This document shows, one piece after another, positions 56,114 through 64,000 of a DNA stretch of 64,000 nt. The translations under genes and the position numbers were made by a program. This DNA comes from Bifidobacterium sp. ESL0704 (GTDB lineage: Bacteria > Actinomycetota > Actinomycetes > Actinomycetales > Bifidobacteriaceae), in NCBI RefSeq assembly GCF_029392075.1, contig NZ_CP113929.1:806001-870000 (forward strand), read 5' to 3'. How positions within the stretch are numbered: position 1 is the stretch's first letter; every line of letters begins with the position of its first letter. The notes beneath the pieces are model-generated. The model saw nothing but the letters and a program-made list of their open reading frames with translations. It was not told the DNA's origin and did no database searches.

Positions 56114-57745
56114 GTGCAGTCAACTACCGGCTCTGAACCCATTGTGCTCGACCCGACGAAAGCCGCGTTCGGCCCGTCCGACACGTTGGACTCACTCGGG
56201 CCCACCCATTTCATCGGCATCGGCGGGGCAGGCATGAGTGTGCTCGCCGAGATGCTCAATGAAGAAGGCGTCGCGGTCTCCGGATCCGATCGTGAGGCCA
56301 ACGCCAAAACCGATCGGCTCACCGCTCTTGGCATCAAGGTTCATTTCGGCCAGCGCAGCGGAAACGTGAACGGTGCGCACACAGTCGTCTATTCCAGCGC
56401 CATCAAACCCGACAACCCGGAGATCGTCGCCGCAGCCCGGGCCGGGGCGCATATCGTGCATCGCAGCGACATCCTTGCGTTGCTGATGGCCAGCAAATGC
56501 GCGGTCAGTGTGGCCGGCGCGCACGGCAAGACAACCACCAGCTCTTTGATTTCCCATATCCTTGTCAATGCCGGAGCCGAGGCCGATGCTCAGGCGCGCG
56601 CCGAAAAGCAAACTGCCAGACTCGCCGATCCGAGCTACGCCATCGGTGGATCCATCCAGGGCCCGGACGGTGCCGCCATCGACGGTGGGCATGCCGGCAG
56701 CGGTGACGTACTGGTAGCCGAAGCCGACGAGTCCGATGGCAGTTTCGAGAAATACCGGCCGCAGTTCGCGCTGATCACCAACGCCGAAGCCGACCATCTC
56801 GACCATTACGGCGACGCCGAGCACTATCAGCAGGCGTTTGTCGAATATGCCGGTCACGCCAAGGGCTACGTCATCTTGTCCGTTGACGACAAGGGGGCAC
56901 AGGCCATTGTGCGCCGGCTTCCGTCCGAAGTGGCGTCCAGGACCATCTGCTATACCACCGACCCGAGTGGCGATGTCGCGCAAATCGCAGGTCTGCATGG
57001 TATGGGGGCCGATGAGGGTGCCCATCCCAAGCTGGTGCGCATCCTTGCGGAACAGGAAAGCGCAGGTGACGGTACCGAACGTTTTACCATCGAGCTGCCG
57101 GCAGGTTTGGCGGGATGCTCCGAACAACGCCGCGTACCGGTAACTTTGCGGATTCCGGGCATCCATAACGCGCGCAACGCGACCGCGGCCATCATCGTCA
57201 CCACACTGCTGGGTATGGACCCGGTGCTTGCAGCACGCACGGCCGCAACGTTTAGGGGGGCCTCTCGCCGTTTCGAAGTCAACGGAGTGGCAGACGGGGT
57301 GACGCTCGTAGACGACTATGCCCACCATCCCACCGAAATCGCGGCCTTGCTCGATGCCGCGCGCCGTCGTTACCCCGATTCCGCGATTCGTGTGCTTTTC
57401 CAGCCGCATCTGTTCAGCCGCACAAAATTTTTCATCGACCGGTTCGCCGCCGCGCTGTCCAAGGCGGACGATGTCGTCGTCGCGCCGATTTATCCCGCGC
57501 GTGAACGTCAGGAGGATTTTCCGACCATCACCTCGCAGGTCATTGTCGATGCCGCCGGCAGCTTGCATCATGAACCGTCCCAAGGATGGATCGTCGCTTC
57601 GCATGATCTCCGGGACGGTGCCGAAACGCTGGTCCGTCACTCGCATCCCGGCGATGTACTGATCACTGTCGGTGCCGGCGACGTCACCACGATGGATGAT
57701 GTCATGCTTGAAATGCTCAAAGCGCGTGCGGGGGAGTCGCGCTGA
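56114..57745 (+). CDS. murC: UDP-MurNAc:L-alanine ligase MurC
   Basis: MurC adds the first amino acid, L-alanine, to UDP-MurNAc. The first domain begins HFIGIGGAGMSVLAEML, and the ATP-binding motif VAGAHGKTTTSSLI is intact. EADESDGSFEKYRP and NAEADHLDHYG form the middle domain. The C-terminal domain shows VDDYAHHPTEI and LFQPHLFSRT. A linker insertion near residues 160-190 (ARAEKQTARLADPSY) lengthens it to 543 residues. The GTG at 56114 has AAGGAG six bases upstream, so it is preferred over the much longer frame from 55997. Confidence 0.95.
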   Translation: MQSTTGSEPIVLDPTKAAFGPSDTLDSLGPTHFIGIGGAGMSVLAEMLNEEGVAVSGSDREANAKTDRLTALGIKVHFGQRSGNVNGAHTVVYSSAIKPDNPEIVAAARAGAHIVHRSDILALLMASKCAVSVAGAHGKTTTSSLISHILVNAGAEADAQARAEKQTARLADPSYAIGGSIQGPDGAAIDGGHAGSGDVLVAEADESDGSFEKYRPQFALITNAEADHLDHYGDAEHYQQAFVEYAGHAKGYVILSVDDKGAQAIVRRLPSEVASRTICYTTDPSGDVAQIAGLHGMGADEGAHPKLVRILAEQESAGDGTERFTIELPAGLAGCSEQRRVPVTLRIPGIHNARNATAAIIVTTLLGMDPVLAARTAATFRGASRRFEVNGVADGVTLVDDYAHHPTEIAALLDAARRRYPDSAIRVLFQPHLFSRTKFFIDRFAAALSKADDVVVAPIYPARERQEDFPTITSQVIVDAAGSLHHEPSQGWIVASHDLRDGAETLVRHSHPGDVLITVGAGDVTTMDDVMLEMLKARAGESR

Positions 57746-59133
57746 TGGCAGGCCGTCGTGTAGCCAGCGGGCGCGGAGGTGAAGGCGATTCGTCACGGCG
57801 TGGCCGAGGCGTCGCCTCTTTCTCTGATGGACCGTCTGCTTCCGGCGATGAGGGAATGGTCAATGATTTCGGCGTGAGGACCGGAAAGCGGAGAAAAACC
57901 GGGCATTCCGATTTCCACTTGGTCAACGATTCCCACGGCGGTTCTCGTTCGTCGCGTAAGGGTATGGAAGAGGATTCGCCGCGTCGGGTTCGTTCAGTGA
58001 CATCCGGCGCCTTTGCCGATGACGGCAGCATGATTGATGCGCGTCGCGCAACGCGTAGAATGGCCTCCTCGGCAACGGCTTCAGATCGAAGCCGATTTGT
58101 CGAATCCGCTGACGCGCGAACGTCTGCCGGCAAAAAATCGGTCGGCTTTTTCCGCCGCGGTCCCTTCACAAAACCGAAATACGGCATCGATGAGCCGTTG
58201 ACGGATGCCGATGAGGTCTCATCATCCGTTCGTTCGCCGCGTTCGGCATCCTCGGCCGGTGCCGTCACCAAAAGCGCACCCGGTGGCTTCGTCGATGCCA
58301 GAGCGCTGAAAAACGAGGATCTGATCGGCGAGACGCTGAACCAGACTTCCGGCGCGTTAGGGGTCGCCGCCCGTCCCAAGGTCATCGATTTCAATGCTCG
58401 GTTGAAGGAACGTCGGCGCGTCCATGTGTTCAAGACAGCGGCCAAAGTCCTGATTGCCCTGGTAATCGCGGCTGTTTTGGCGTCGCTCGGCTGGCTGCTC
58501 TTCTTCTCGCCGGTCTTTTTGCTTGATGCCCATCAGATTTCGGTGTCGGGTGAAAACCAATGGGTCGGCAAGGCCCGCGTGGTCTCCATCGCCGACAAGC
58601 AGGCCGGCAAATCGTTGCTGTTGGTCTCCGCCGGTGACGTCGAAGCGGAATTGAAAGACATTCCCGGGGTTTCGATGGCCAAGGTTGAGAAAATATACCC
58701 GCAGGCGATGAAGGTGACCATCACTGCACAGGAACCGGCGGCGATGCTGAAGACCCCTGACGGCAGCGAGACCGCCGTTGACAGCTACAGTCGTGTGCTC
58801 AACAAGGTCGGCCATGTGTCGACCAAAGGCATCCCCGTCGTCGAAGTCAGAGACGTCAAGGCAAGCCTTCGTGACCGTTCCGTCCAACAGGCATTGAAGG
58901 TGCTGGGCCGTCTTGACGGCAATATGCGTGGCTCGATCACCAAGGTGACGGCCCAGACGCAGGATTCCATCACCACCGAGCTCAATGGCGGCCAGCGCGT
59001 CATCATTTGGGGCGACGCCTCCGAGATGAAGCTCAAAAAGGCCGTGGTCGACAAGATCATCAACGATCCGAGCAAAATCGGCGACAAGCATCAGGTCGAC
59101 GTTTCGGCCCCGTTGCGCCCGATTATCAAATAA
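57745..59133 (+). CDS. ftsQ: Cell division protein FtsQ/DivIB, long cytoplasmic region
   Basis: FtsQ is a bitopic divisome protein that assembles with FtsL and FtsB and regulates FtsWI. The single transmembrane segment is at about residues 231-254 (TAAKVLIALVIAAVLASLGW). A POTRA domain follows (FLLDAHQISVSGENQWVGKA). The remaining extracytoplasmic part includes PGVSMAKVEKIYPQAMKVTI. The cytoplasmic region of about 225 residues is unusually long, mostly charged, Ser- and Arg-rich and probably disordered. The ATG overlaps the murC stop, so it is the last gene of the cluster here. Confidence 0.88.
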   Translation: MAGRRVASGRGGEGDSSRRGRGVASFSDGPSASGDEGMVNDFGVRTGKRRKTGHSDFHLVNDSHGGSRSSRKGMEEDSPRRVRSVTSGAFADDGSMIDARRATRRMASSATASDRSRFVESADARTSAGKKSVGFFRRGPFTKPKYGIDEPLTDADEVSSSVRSPRSASSAGAVTKSAPGGFVDARALKNEDLIGETLNQTSGALGVAARPKVIDFNARLKERRRVHVFKTAAKVLIALVIAAVLASLGWLLFFSPVFLLDAHQISVSGENQWVGKARVVSIADKQAGKSLLLVSAGDVEAELKDIPGVSMAKVEKIYPQAMKVTITAQEPAAMLKTPDGSETAVDSYSRVLNKVGHVSTKGIPVVEVRDVKASLRDRSVQQALKVLGRLDGNMRGSITKVTAQTQDSITTELNGGQRVIIWGDASEMKLKKAVVDKIINDPSKIGDKHQVDVSAPLRPIIK

Positions 59134-59219
59134 CCTTGCAAGTGGCACGTCTGGCGTGTGGCGGGCGTCCAACTGAGATGCAAATCAACGAGGCGCCGAT
59201 ATGAGTGCTGCTTCGGTTT

Positions 59220-59325
59220 TGTGATTAGCTCTGCATATTTGTTGCCGTTGCAGAGAAAATCACAGTTTATAGCCAGTTTTCGTGATTTTCTCTGTATCTT
59301 CAGCCGGCGTACAGAGAAAATCACG
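59220..59325. repeat. Tandem hairpin array E, two units, 61-bp period
   Basis: Unit 1 pairs TGTGATTAGCTCTGCA (59220-59235) with TGCAGAGAAAATCACA (59249-59264), with two mismatches. Unit 2 pairs CGTGATTTTCTCTGTA (59281-59296) perfectly with TACAGAGAAAATCACG (59310-59325). The dyad centres are 61 bases apart. Two positions differ between units with both sides changed, keeping the pairs. It lies between convergent ftsQ and dtd, with no supported gene. Confidence 0.75.
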
Positions 59326-59479
59326 GTTTGCGAACGGATTGTGGATTCCGCATGTATCGTCGCATGGTGTTTTGTCGGTGTGTCTTGGATATGACATCAT
59401 CGTTCGGCTGTCATCCATAGCCATGGTGGAGACCTGGTTTATTGCCGTTTCGCACAGGTTTGCCATCGGAAACTCACGT

Positions 59480-59965
59480 TCAGTGCTTGGCCATGAGCTC
59501 GTCGGTGTCGAAGAGGATGGTCACGGGGCCGTCGTTGGTGAGTGCCACGCGCATATGCGAGCCGAAGCGGCCGACCTTTACGCTGATGCCCTCGGCGCGT
59601 AACGCATCATTGAAGTCAAGCCAGATGCGCTCGGCGTGTTCCGGTTTGCCGGCCGTGATGAAGCTCGGCCGATTGCCGTGCCGTACGTCGCCGAAGAGCG
59701 TGAACTGCGAAACCGACAGGATCTCGCCGCCTACCTGGCCGAGCGAAAGGTTCATCTTCCCGTTTTCGTCTTCGAACACGCGCAATCTGCTGATTTTATG
59801 GGCGAGCCAGTCGACCTGTTCCTGCCCGTCGCCGTCGCTGACACCGACCAGCAGCACAAAACCCACGCCGATATGCTGCGGTTCGAACGATTCATCGACT
59901 TCGCCGGTCGCTTCGTCGATGACATCGATATTGGCTTTGCTGACTTTCTGCAACACGATTCTCAT
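59480..59965 (-). CDS. dtd: D-aminoacyl-tRNA deacylase
   Basis: Dtd hydrolyses D-aminoacyl-tRNAs and mischarged glycyl-tRNA-Ala, proofreading chirality. The family motif SQFTLFGD is present, and the C-terminal Gly-Pro motif appears as NDGPVTILFD. The start MRIVLQKVSKA at 59965 gives 161 residues, the usual size; the frame continues upstream to 60418 without family resemblance. An insertion near residue 40 (DEATGEVDESFEPQHI) is typical of actinobacterial forms. Confidence 0.93.
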   Translation of the reverse strand: MRIVLQKVSKANIDVIDEATGEVDESFEPQHIGVGFVLLVGVSDGDGQEQVDWLAHKISRLRVFEDENGKMNLSLGQVGGEILSVSQFTLFGDVRHGNRPSFITAGKPEHAERIWLDFNDALRAEGISVKVGRFGSHMRVALTNDGPVTILFDTDELMAKH

Positions 59966-60555
59966 AGCTACCAAGTGTAGTGTGGCCGGGAACATCATGG
60001 AATCAGGCGAAGCAGCGATAGCGTGAGATGGGTGCTGCGAGATGAGGTTGGCGCATCTGTTTTCAGGCATGGCCGGATTGAGGTCTTTGTATTGCTTTCG
60101 AGTCGATTTCGGATGAAATCTGACGTGGGTATGCGCCTCAAGCAATGCTTTACGTGCGTTACCATTGCGCATTCGTCTCAAAAAAACATGAGAACGCCTG
60201 AAGATTGACATTTCAAGGGGTTCGAACGAAATGAGTGGTGGTTTTCGGCCGCGGAAACCTTTCTCTCCTGAGACCGTCTTTGCGGCGGCAGAATCTTCCG
60301 GTTGACCCCGCCTGTCGCGCATCGAATGTTTTATGATGGTTGTAAGAAGGGTTCCGACCATGGTGGTGATTTTATGCGGACAATGGGTGTTCATAAAAAC
60401 TGGTTTGGTCATCATCAAAGGTCGGCTTTGCGGGGATCTGCATGCAGATTTCGTCTGTCGCCAACAGCGCTGTCGGTTTCATCATCATGTTCCGATCGTG
60501 TTGTTTGATGGGCGCTTTGCTGTTTTAGGAATTTGACATAAGGAAGGGTCAAACC
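59966..60555. other. dtd-dhaK intergenic region, no supported gene
   Basis: This 590-base gap has no recognisable gene. A small hairpin pairs CATTTC and GAAATG around GGGGTTCGAAC near 60209-60232, which resembles a tRNA T-arm but no tRNA can be folded. The AAGGAAGGG before dhaK is its ribosome site. A promoter for dhaKL is expected here but was not located. Confidence 0.45.
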
Positions 60556-61566
60556 ATGAAGAAGATTATCAACAAACCTGAGGACTACGTCAAAGAGACG
60601 CTCGAGGGACTGTATATCGCCCACCCGGATCTGGTCACCTACACTGGCGACGATGTCCATTGTCTGGTGACGGCGAACAAGAAGGAAGGGAAGGTCGGCC
60701 TTGCGACGGGCGGCGGCTCGGGGCACCTGCCGCTGTTCCTCGGCTATGTCGGTAAGGGAATGCTCGACGGCTGCTCGGTCGGCGACGTCTTCCAAAGCCC
60801 GAGTCCGGACCAGATGCTGGCCGTGACCAAGTACATCGATTCCGGGGCCGGCGTGCTCTACATATACGGCAACTACAACGGTGACATCTTCAATTTCGAC
60901 ATGGCGGCCGATCAGGCTGATTTCGAAGAGAACATTCATGTCGAATCGCTGGTCGGATGCGATGATGTGGCGTCGCCCGCCCCGACTTCCCCTGACCAGC
61001 CGAATACGCGTCGCGGGGTCGCCGGCATCTTCTTCGTGTTCAAATGCGCGGGTGCGGCCGCGGACAAGATGCTGAATCTGGACGAGGTCAAGCGGATCGC
61101 CACCAAGGCGGCCGACAACGTTCGCACCATGGGCGTGGCACTGTCCTCGCTGACGGTGCCGCGCGTGGGCAAACCAAGCTTCGAGATCGCCGACGACGAG
61201 ATGGAGATCGGCATGGGCATCCACGGCGAGCCCGGCATCCGTCGTGGCAAGCTTGAACCCGCCGATGCGATCGTCACCGAGATTCTCGACAAGGTCGTCG
61301 CCGATTTGCCGTACCGGTCCGGCGACGAGGTGGCTGTGCTGGTCAATGGCTTGGGGGCGACGCCTCTTGACGAGCAGTACATCGTCACCCGCAAGATCGA
61401 CGCGTATCTCAAGGACAAGGGCATTTCGCCGTATCGCTACTATGTCGGCAATTATGCGACGGCCATCGACATGGCGGGCGTCTCCATCTCGCTGCTGAAA
61501 TTGGATGACGAGCTCAAGGGCTACCTTGACGCTCCTGCGCAGACCCCGTTCTTTGTCCAGCTTTGA
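60556..61566 (+). CDS. dhaK: Dihydroxyacetone kinase-like DhaK subunit
   Basis: DhaK binds the ketose substrate through a histidine hemiaminal. The 336-residue protein has GGGSGHLPLF (His57), NYNGDIFNF (Asp110) and GMGIHGEPG (His223), the expected binding positions. After GGGSGH, family members usually have Glu; here it is Leu. GAAGGG precedes the start. With DhaL downstream it forms a kinase, but no DhaM phosphodonor is in the window. The substrate may be dihydroxyacetone or another small ketose such as erythrulose. Confidence 0.85.
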   Translation: MKKIINKPEDYVKETLEGLYIAHPDLVTYTGDDVHCLVTANKKEGKVGLATGGGSGHLPLFLGYVGKGMLDGCSVGDVFQSPSPDQMLAVTKYIDSGAGVLYIYGNYNGDIFNFDMAADQADFEENIHVESLVGCDDVASPAPTSPDQPNTRRGVAGIFFVFKCAGAAADKMLNLDEVKRIATKAADNVRTMGVALSSLTVPRVGKPSFEIADDEMEIGMGIHGEPGIRRGKLEPADAIVTEILDKVVADLPYRSGDEVAVLVNGLGATPLDEQYIVTRKIDAYLKDKGISPYRYYVGNYATAIDMAGVSISLLKLDDELKGYLDAPAQTPFFVQL

Positions 61567-61582
61567 AATAGGAAGGGAAGCA

Positions 61583-62206
61583 ATGACAAGTAAAAGTATG
61601 GTTATCGAATTCCTGCATCAGGCCTCCGAGATCATGGTCGAAAACAAGGACTATCTGATTTCGATTGATTCCATCGTCGGCGATGCCGACTTGGGGCTGA
61701 CGATGTCCGACGGATTCACGGCTGCGTACGACGCGGTCAAGGATTCCGATCAGGAGGATCTGGGCAAGTTGCTGTATGCCGCCGGCAAGGCCATGAGCAT
61801 CAAGGTGCCTTCCACCATGGGCACGCTGATGGCCTCGGGACTCATGCAGGCTGCCAGAGCGCTTCGCGGAAAGACCGAATTCAGCGATGACGATTGGGTC
61901 TCGTTGTTTGAGGCCTATGAGCAGGGTGTCCAAAAACTGGGCAAGGCGAAAATCGGGGAGAAGACGTTCTTGGATGGTTTCGATCCCGGTGTCAAGGCCT
62001 TGAAGGATGCCGTGGCGGCCGGCAAGAGTCTGAAGGAAGCGGCGGCAACGGCTGCCGTCGCCGCAGAGAACGGCTTCAAGTCCACTGTCGGCATGCTTGC
62101 CATCCACGGCAGGGCGGCGATCCGTGGTGAGGAGTCGAGAAAGCTCGAGGACCCCGGTGCCAAAGTGGCGTCGCTGATCTTCCAGGCCTTCGACAAGGCC
62201 ATGTAG
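61583..62206 (+). CDS. dhaL: Dihydroxyacetone kinase-like DhaL subunit (variant)
   Basis: DhaL carries the nucleotide that phosphorylates the substrate held by DhaK. Aspartates that bind magnesium are seen at D30, D34 and D36 in DSIVGDADLGLT. In E. coli DhaL this motif is GDADHGLNM, so His and Asn are changed to Leu and Thr here. The GGASGPL nucleotide loop is replaced by STMGTLMASG. Both changes suggest a divergent subfamily. GGAAGGGAAG precedes the ATG, 16 bases after dhaK. A strong terminator follows. Confidence 0.85.
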   Translation: MTSKSMVIEFLHQASEIMVENKDYLISIDSIVGDADLGLTMSDGFTAAYDAVKDSDQEDLGKLLYAAGKAMSIKVPSTMGTLMASGLMQAARALRGKTEFSDDDWVSLFEAYEQGVQKLGKAKIGEKTFLDGFDPGVKALKDAVAAGKSLKEAAATAAVAAENGFKSTVGMLAIHGRAAIRGEESRKLEDPGAKVASLIFQAFDKAM

Positions 62207-62243
62207 GAATCCAAGCAATTGTTTCCGTGATTGACTAAAAAAT

Positions 62244-62281
62244 ATGTCGTCAGGGCGAGCCCTGACGACATTGTGTTTGTG
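62244..62281 (+). terminator. Terminator of dhaKL
   Basis: ATGTCGTCAGGG (62244-62255) pairs perfectly with 62260-62271 across a CGAG loop, followed by TTGTGTTTGT. It is 38 bases after the dhaL stop, and an A-run precedes it. Confidence 0.75.
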
Positions 62282-62449
62282 GAGATGCCAGAAATTGATT
62301 GCAAAGACAGAAACCTCACTGATTGTAATAGTTTTCGTCTATTGCTTTCGCAAGCAACGTATGAAACGCTGTATATGAAGAGCACTTCAAGACACTTCAA
62401 ACATGCCTAAATCATGAAACTCGTCACTCTTCTATGTATCATTATAACC

Positions 62450-63007
62450 ATGACTAGACTCGAAGACGCGATAAGCCGTACGGGTCTTCCGCTGCACCGG
62501 GGATCTTTCAGGCGTAGACCAAATCTTATGGAACAGTATCAGCTCGCCCATGTTCGAGCGATTGTTGCAGCGGCTGGGTGCCATGTTCTCAGCTATGACT
62601 TTGATGAGGGTATCGATTTGGTTCTGCGCAGACTTGTAAACGGTGTGAAAGACGCAGAACTTGATGTCCAGCTGAAAGCAGTTTCCCATGGGAAATGCTG
62701 GAACGCTGAACATAATTTGATTCATGCTAAACTAAGCAAACTGCGGTATGACAATTCAATCATCGCCGGACCAAATTCGTCTGAGCGGCGCATCGTGGTA
62801 ATCATGGATGTTCCCGACAACGTTGATGATTGGATAAAACTGGCTGATGAAGGTACTCTGCTGTCCAATAATTATTGGATGACCTGTGAAGGATTGCCGG
62901 AGCGCAACGAAGAGACGATAACGATAAGCGCGCCTGTGGAACACGTGTTCGACGACGCGGCGTTGTGCGAGATAATGGAGAAAGTCAAGGGAGGGATGCC
63001 GTTATGA
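62450..63007 (+). CDS. Hypothetical protein, DUF4365-like/PD-(D/E)XK-like N-terminus
   Basis: The function is not established. The 185-residue protein (from ATG 62450; an ATG at 62414 is also in frame) contains FDEGIDLVLRRLV followed by LDVQLKAVSHG, an arrangement (D-x-G-I-D, then Q-L-K) seen in DUF4365 and other PD-(D/E)XK nuclease-like proteins. No clear ribosome site precedes either ATG. Base composition is lower in GC than its neighbours. It overlaps the next ORF by four bases, forming a two-gene unit. A role in defence or nucleic-acid processing is possible but inferred. Confidence 0.6.
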   Translation: MTRLEDAISRTGLPLHRGSFRRRPNLMEQYQLAHVRAIVAAAGCHVLSYDFDEGIDLVLRRLVNGVKDAELDVQLKAVSHGKCWNAEHNLIHAKLSKLRYDNSIIAGPNSSERRIVVIMDVPDNVDDWIKLADEGTLLSNNYWMTCEGLPERNEETITISAPVEHVFDDAALCEIMEKVKGGMPL

Positions 63008-64000
63008 ACGATAGTCATATTCTGTTTGAGCATGTCCTTACCAAACTCGGATGGACAAGTGAACCGTCATTCAATGGAAAGTCAAGATATTGGAGGCCAT
63101 CGGGAAGTGACGAATGGAGTGAGAACTCTATCGTCGTACCGATTGACGATCGGGCTCCTGACTACGACTATATGCTGCAACGTGCAGAAAAGAAGTGTCT
63201 GGCCCTGTATGGGGATTCCTTTAAGGCGAATCTGGAATACGAGCGTTATATTCAGAGCATGGAACTTGACCCGCTCAATGTACATGCTGAGACGGATTTG
63301 CAAAGCGGTTTCATCAATTGGAAGTCGGGACTCAACGCCTTCAACGCATTAAATGATGTGCTGCGCGCAGGAGCGAAAAGCGCGTTCGAATCCAAAAGGA
63401 TCTTCAATGGTGCCGGACATGTGGTTGCGGACTCGATCATGGACGAGTCGTACATGGGCCAGACAAGGATGGGCAGCTATGAACTTACTGCCCTCATTCC
63501 AGCTCACCATGACTACGCCGCCACCACCACAAAGGACCCCAAGAAAAAGGTCGAAACCATCAAAGGACGGACGATAACTAACAAGATCGCTTCCTCCCTT
63601 GAAGCAATCAACTATGGAATTGGAGAAACTTTGAAAAGTCATGATTCTGATTCTGAAAAAAGCCTGGAGGTCTTTGACGACCCCGATATGATTAAACATG
63701 GGGTCTCCTATGAAATGGTATCAGCGCTTGCCGGTTTCGATGCGCGCCGTACACAGTTATCCATCAACGAGTTCACGGATGATGTCCCGACTCCGTTTAC
63801 CATTGAGCTCGATTACAAGAAGATTCAAGTACTCAGACGCGCCAGAGAACATCTTGAGTTGCCTCCAAAACCGGAGGTTCAAACGTTGACAGGCGAGGTT
63901 ACAGAACTCAGAAATTCTGGAAAATTGCTCCAACACGAAGCCAAGCTTTCAGCTCCAGTAGAAGGTGGAAAAGTCCTGACATTTCTTGTGCACATGGATT
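63004..64000 (+). CDS. Long hypothetical protein, 3' end outside window
   Basis: The frame opens with ATG 63004, overlapping the previous stop, and continues without a stop to base 64000, at least 332 residues. It starts MNDSHILFEHVLTKLGWT, and has FESKRIFNGAGHVVADS and later HHDYAATTTKDPKKK and KTITNK-like KGRTITNKIASS. No known domain was recognised. It is hydrophilic, with no signal peptide or membrane segment. Its GC content is lower than core genes here. Its function is unknown; the coupling to a nuclease-like gene suggests a joint system. Confidence 0.65.
   Translation, partial: MNDSHILFEHVLTKLGWTSEPSFNGKSRYWRPSGSDEWSENSIVVPIDDRAPDYDYMLQRAEKKCLALYGDSFKANLEYERYIQSMELDPLNVHAETDLQSGFINWKSGLNAFNALNDVLRAGAKSAFESKRIFNGAGHVVADSIMDESYMGQTRMGSYELTALIPAHHDYAATTTKDPKKKVETIKGRTITNKIASSLEAINYGIGETLKSHDSDSEKSLEVFDDPDMIKHGVSYEMVSALAGFDARRTQLSINEFTDDVPTPFTIELDYKKIQVLRRAREHLELPPKPEVQTLTGEVTELRNSGKLLQHEAKLSAPVEGGKVLTFLVHMD

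Noticed and set aside
60209..60232. tRNA fragment or attachment site (GGGGTTCGAAC)
   Set aside because: It resembles a T-arm, but no acceptor stem, anticodon arm or integrase gene is present; a short local hairpin explains it.
59966..60418. N-terminal extension of Dtd to 60418
   Set aside because: The first 151 residues have no Dtd similarity; the start at 59965 gives the normal family length.

Overview
This window is chromosomal DNA from a high-GC actinobacterium, almost certainly a member of the Bifidobacteriaceae. The evidence is the protein sequences together with the gene neighbourhoods: ftsZ-sepF-yggT-divIVA-lspA-rluD-dnaE, then hisD/hisC/hisB-hyp-hisH-priA-glnA, then hflX and ldh, then lexA/LysM/nrdR, then a large mraZ-to-ftsQ division and wall cluster. 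The species cannot be fixed from the sequence alone. Nearly all of the window is core genome. No rRNA, tRNA, CRISPR array, transposase or prophage was recognised.

Layout. 1-6.5 kb: end of recO, uppS, a LacI-type regulator, a thiamine-binding-like protein, glyS and a tRNA-dihydrouridine synthase. 6.9-15.8 kb: division genes (ftsZ, sepF, yggT, two divIVA paralogues), lspA, an RluD-type pseudouridine synthase and dnaE. 16.2-25.4 kb: histidine biosynthesis with a GNAT gene and an acidic hypothetical gene inserted, then a beta-phosphoglucomutase-like HAD protein and glutamine synthetase. 25.6-38.7 kb: a lysozyme-like membrane protein, HrpA helicase, an RsmC-like methyltransferase, HflX, an unusual hydroxyacid dehydrogenase paired with a sugar-phosphate isomerase, L-lactate dehydrogenase and a cation diffusion facilitator. 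38.9-43.3 kb: lexA divergent from a small LysM membrane protein (probable SOS division inhibitor), nrdR and a HelD-like helicase. 43.6-59.1 kb: mraZ, rsmH, ftsL, ftsI, a MurE-like pseudoenzyme, murF, mraY, murD, ftsW, murG, murC, ftsQ. 59.5-62.2 kb: dtd and a DhaK/DhaL pair. From 62.45 kb to the end: a lower-GC two-gene accessory operon whose second ORF runs off the window.

The most unusual content lies between genes. First, three long foldback elements around dus share an asymmetric internal loop and a GGCC-closing helix. Their outer stems differ in sequence but stay paired, and the non-Watson-Crick positions become G-U pairs on one consistent strand, as expected of a structured RNA or single-strand-active element. 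Second, five separate intergenic regions carry tandem hairpins whose dyad centres lie 61-63 bp apart, although the sequences differ between regions. The clearest is five units at exactly 62 bp between the lysozyme-like gene and hrpA. Third, a predicted three-way-junction structure lies between hisC and hisB. No established family is known to me for any of these.

Functional links: the dcw cluster and the ftsZ group together encode most of the divisome and lipid II synthesis, with a four-repeat MraZ operator upstream of mraZ. LexA, the LysM protein and NrdR form a DNA-damage and replication-stress block, with four LexA-box-like sites in the shared promoter region.
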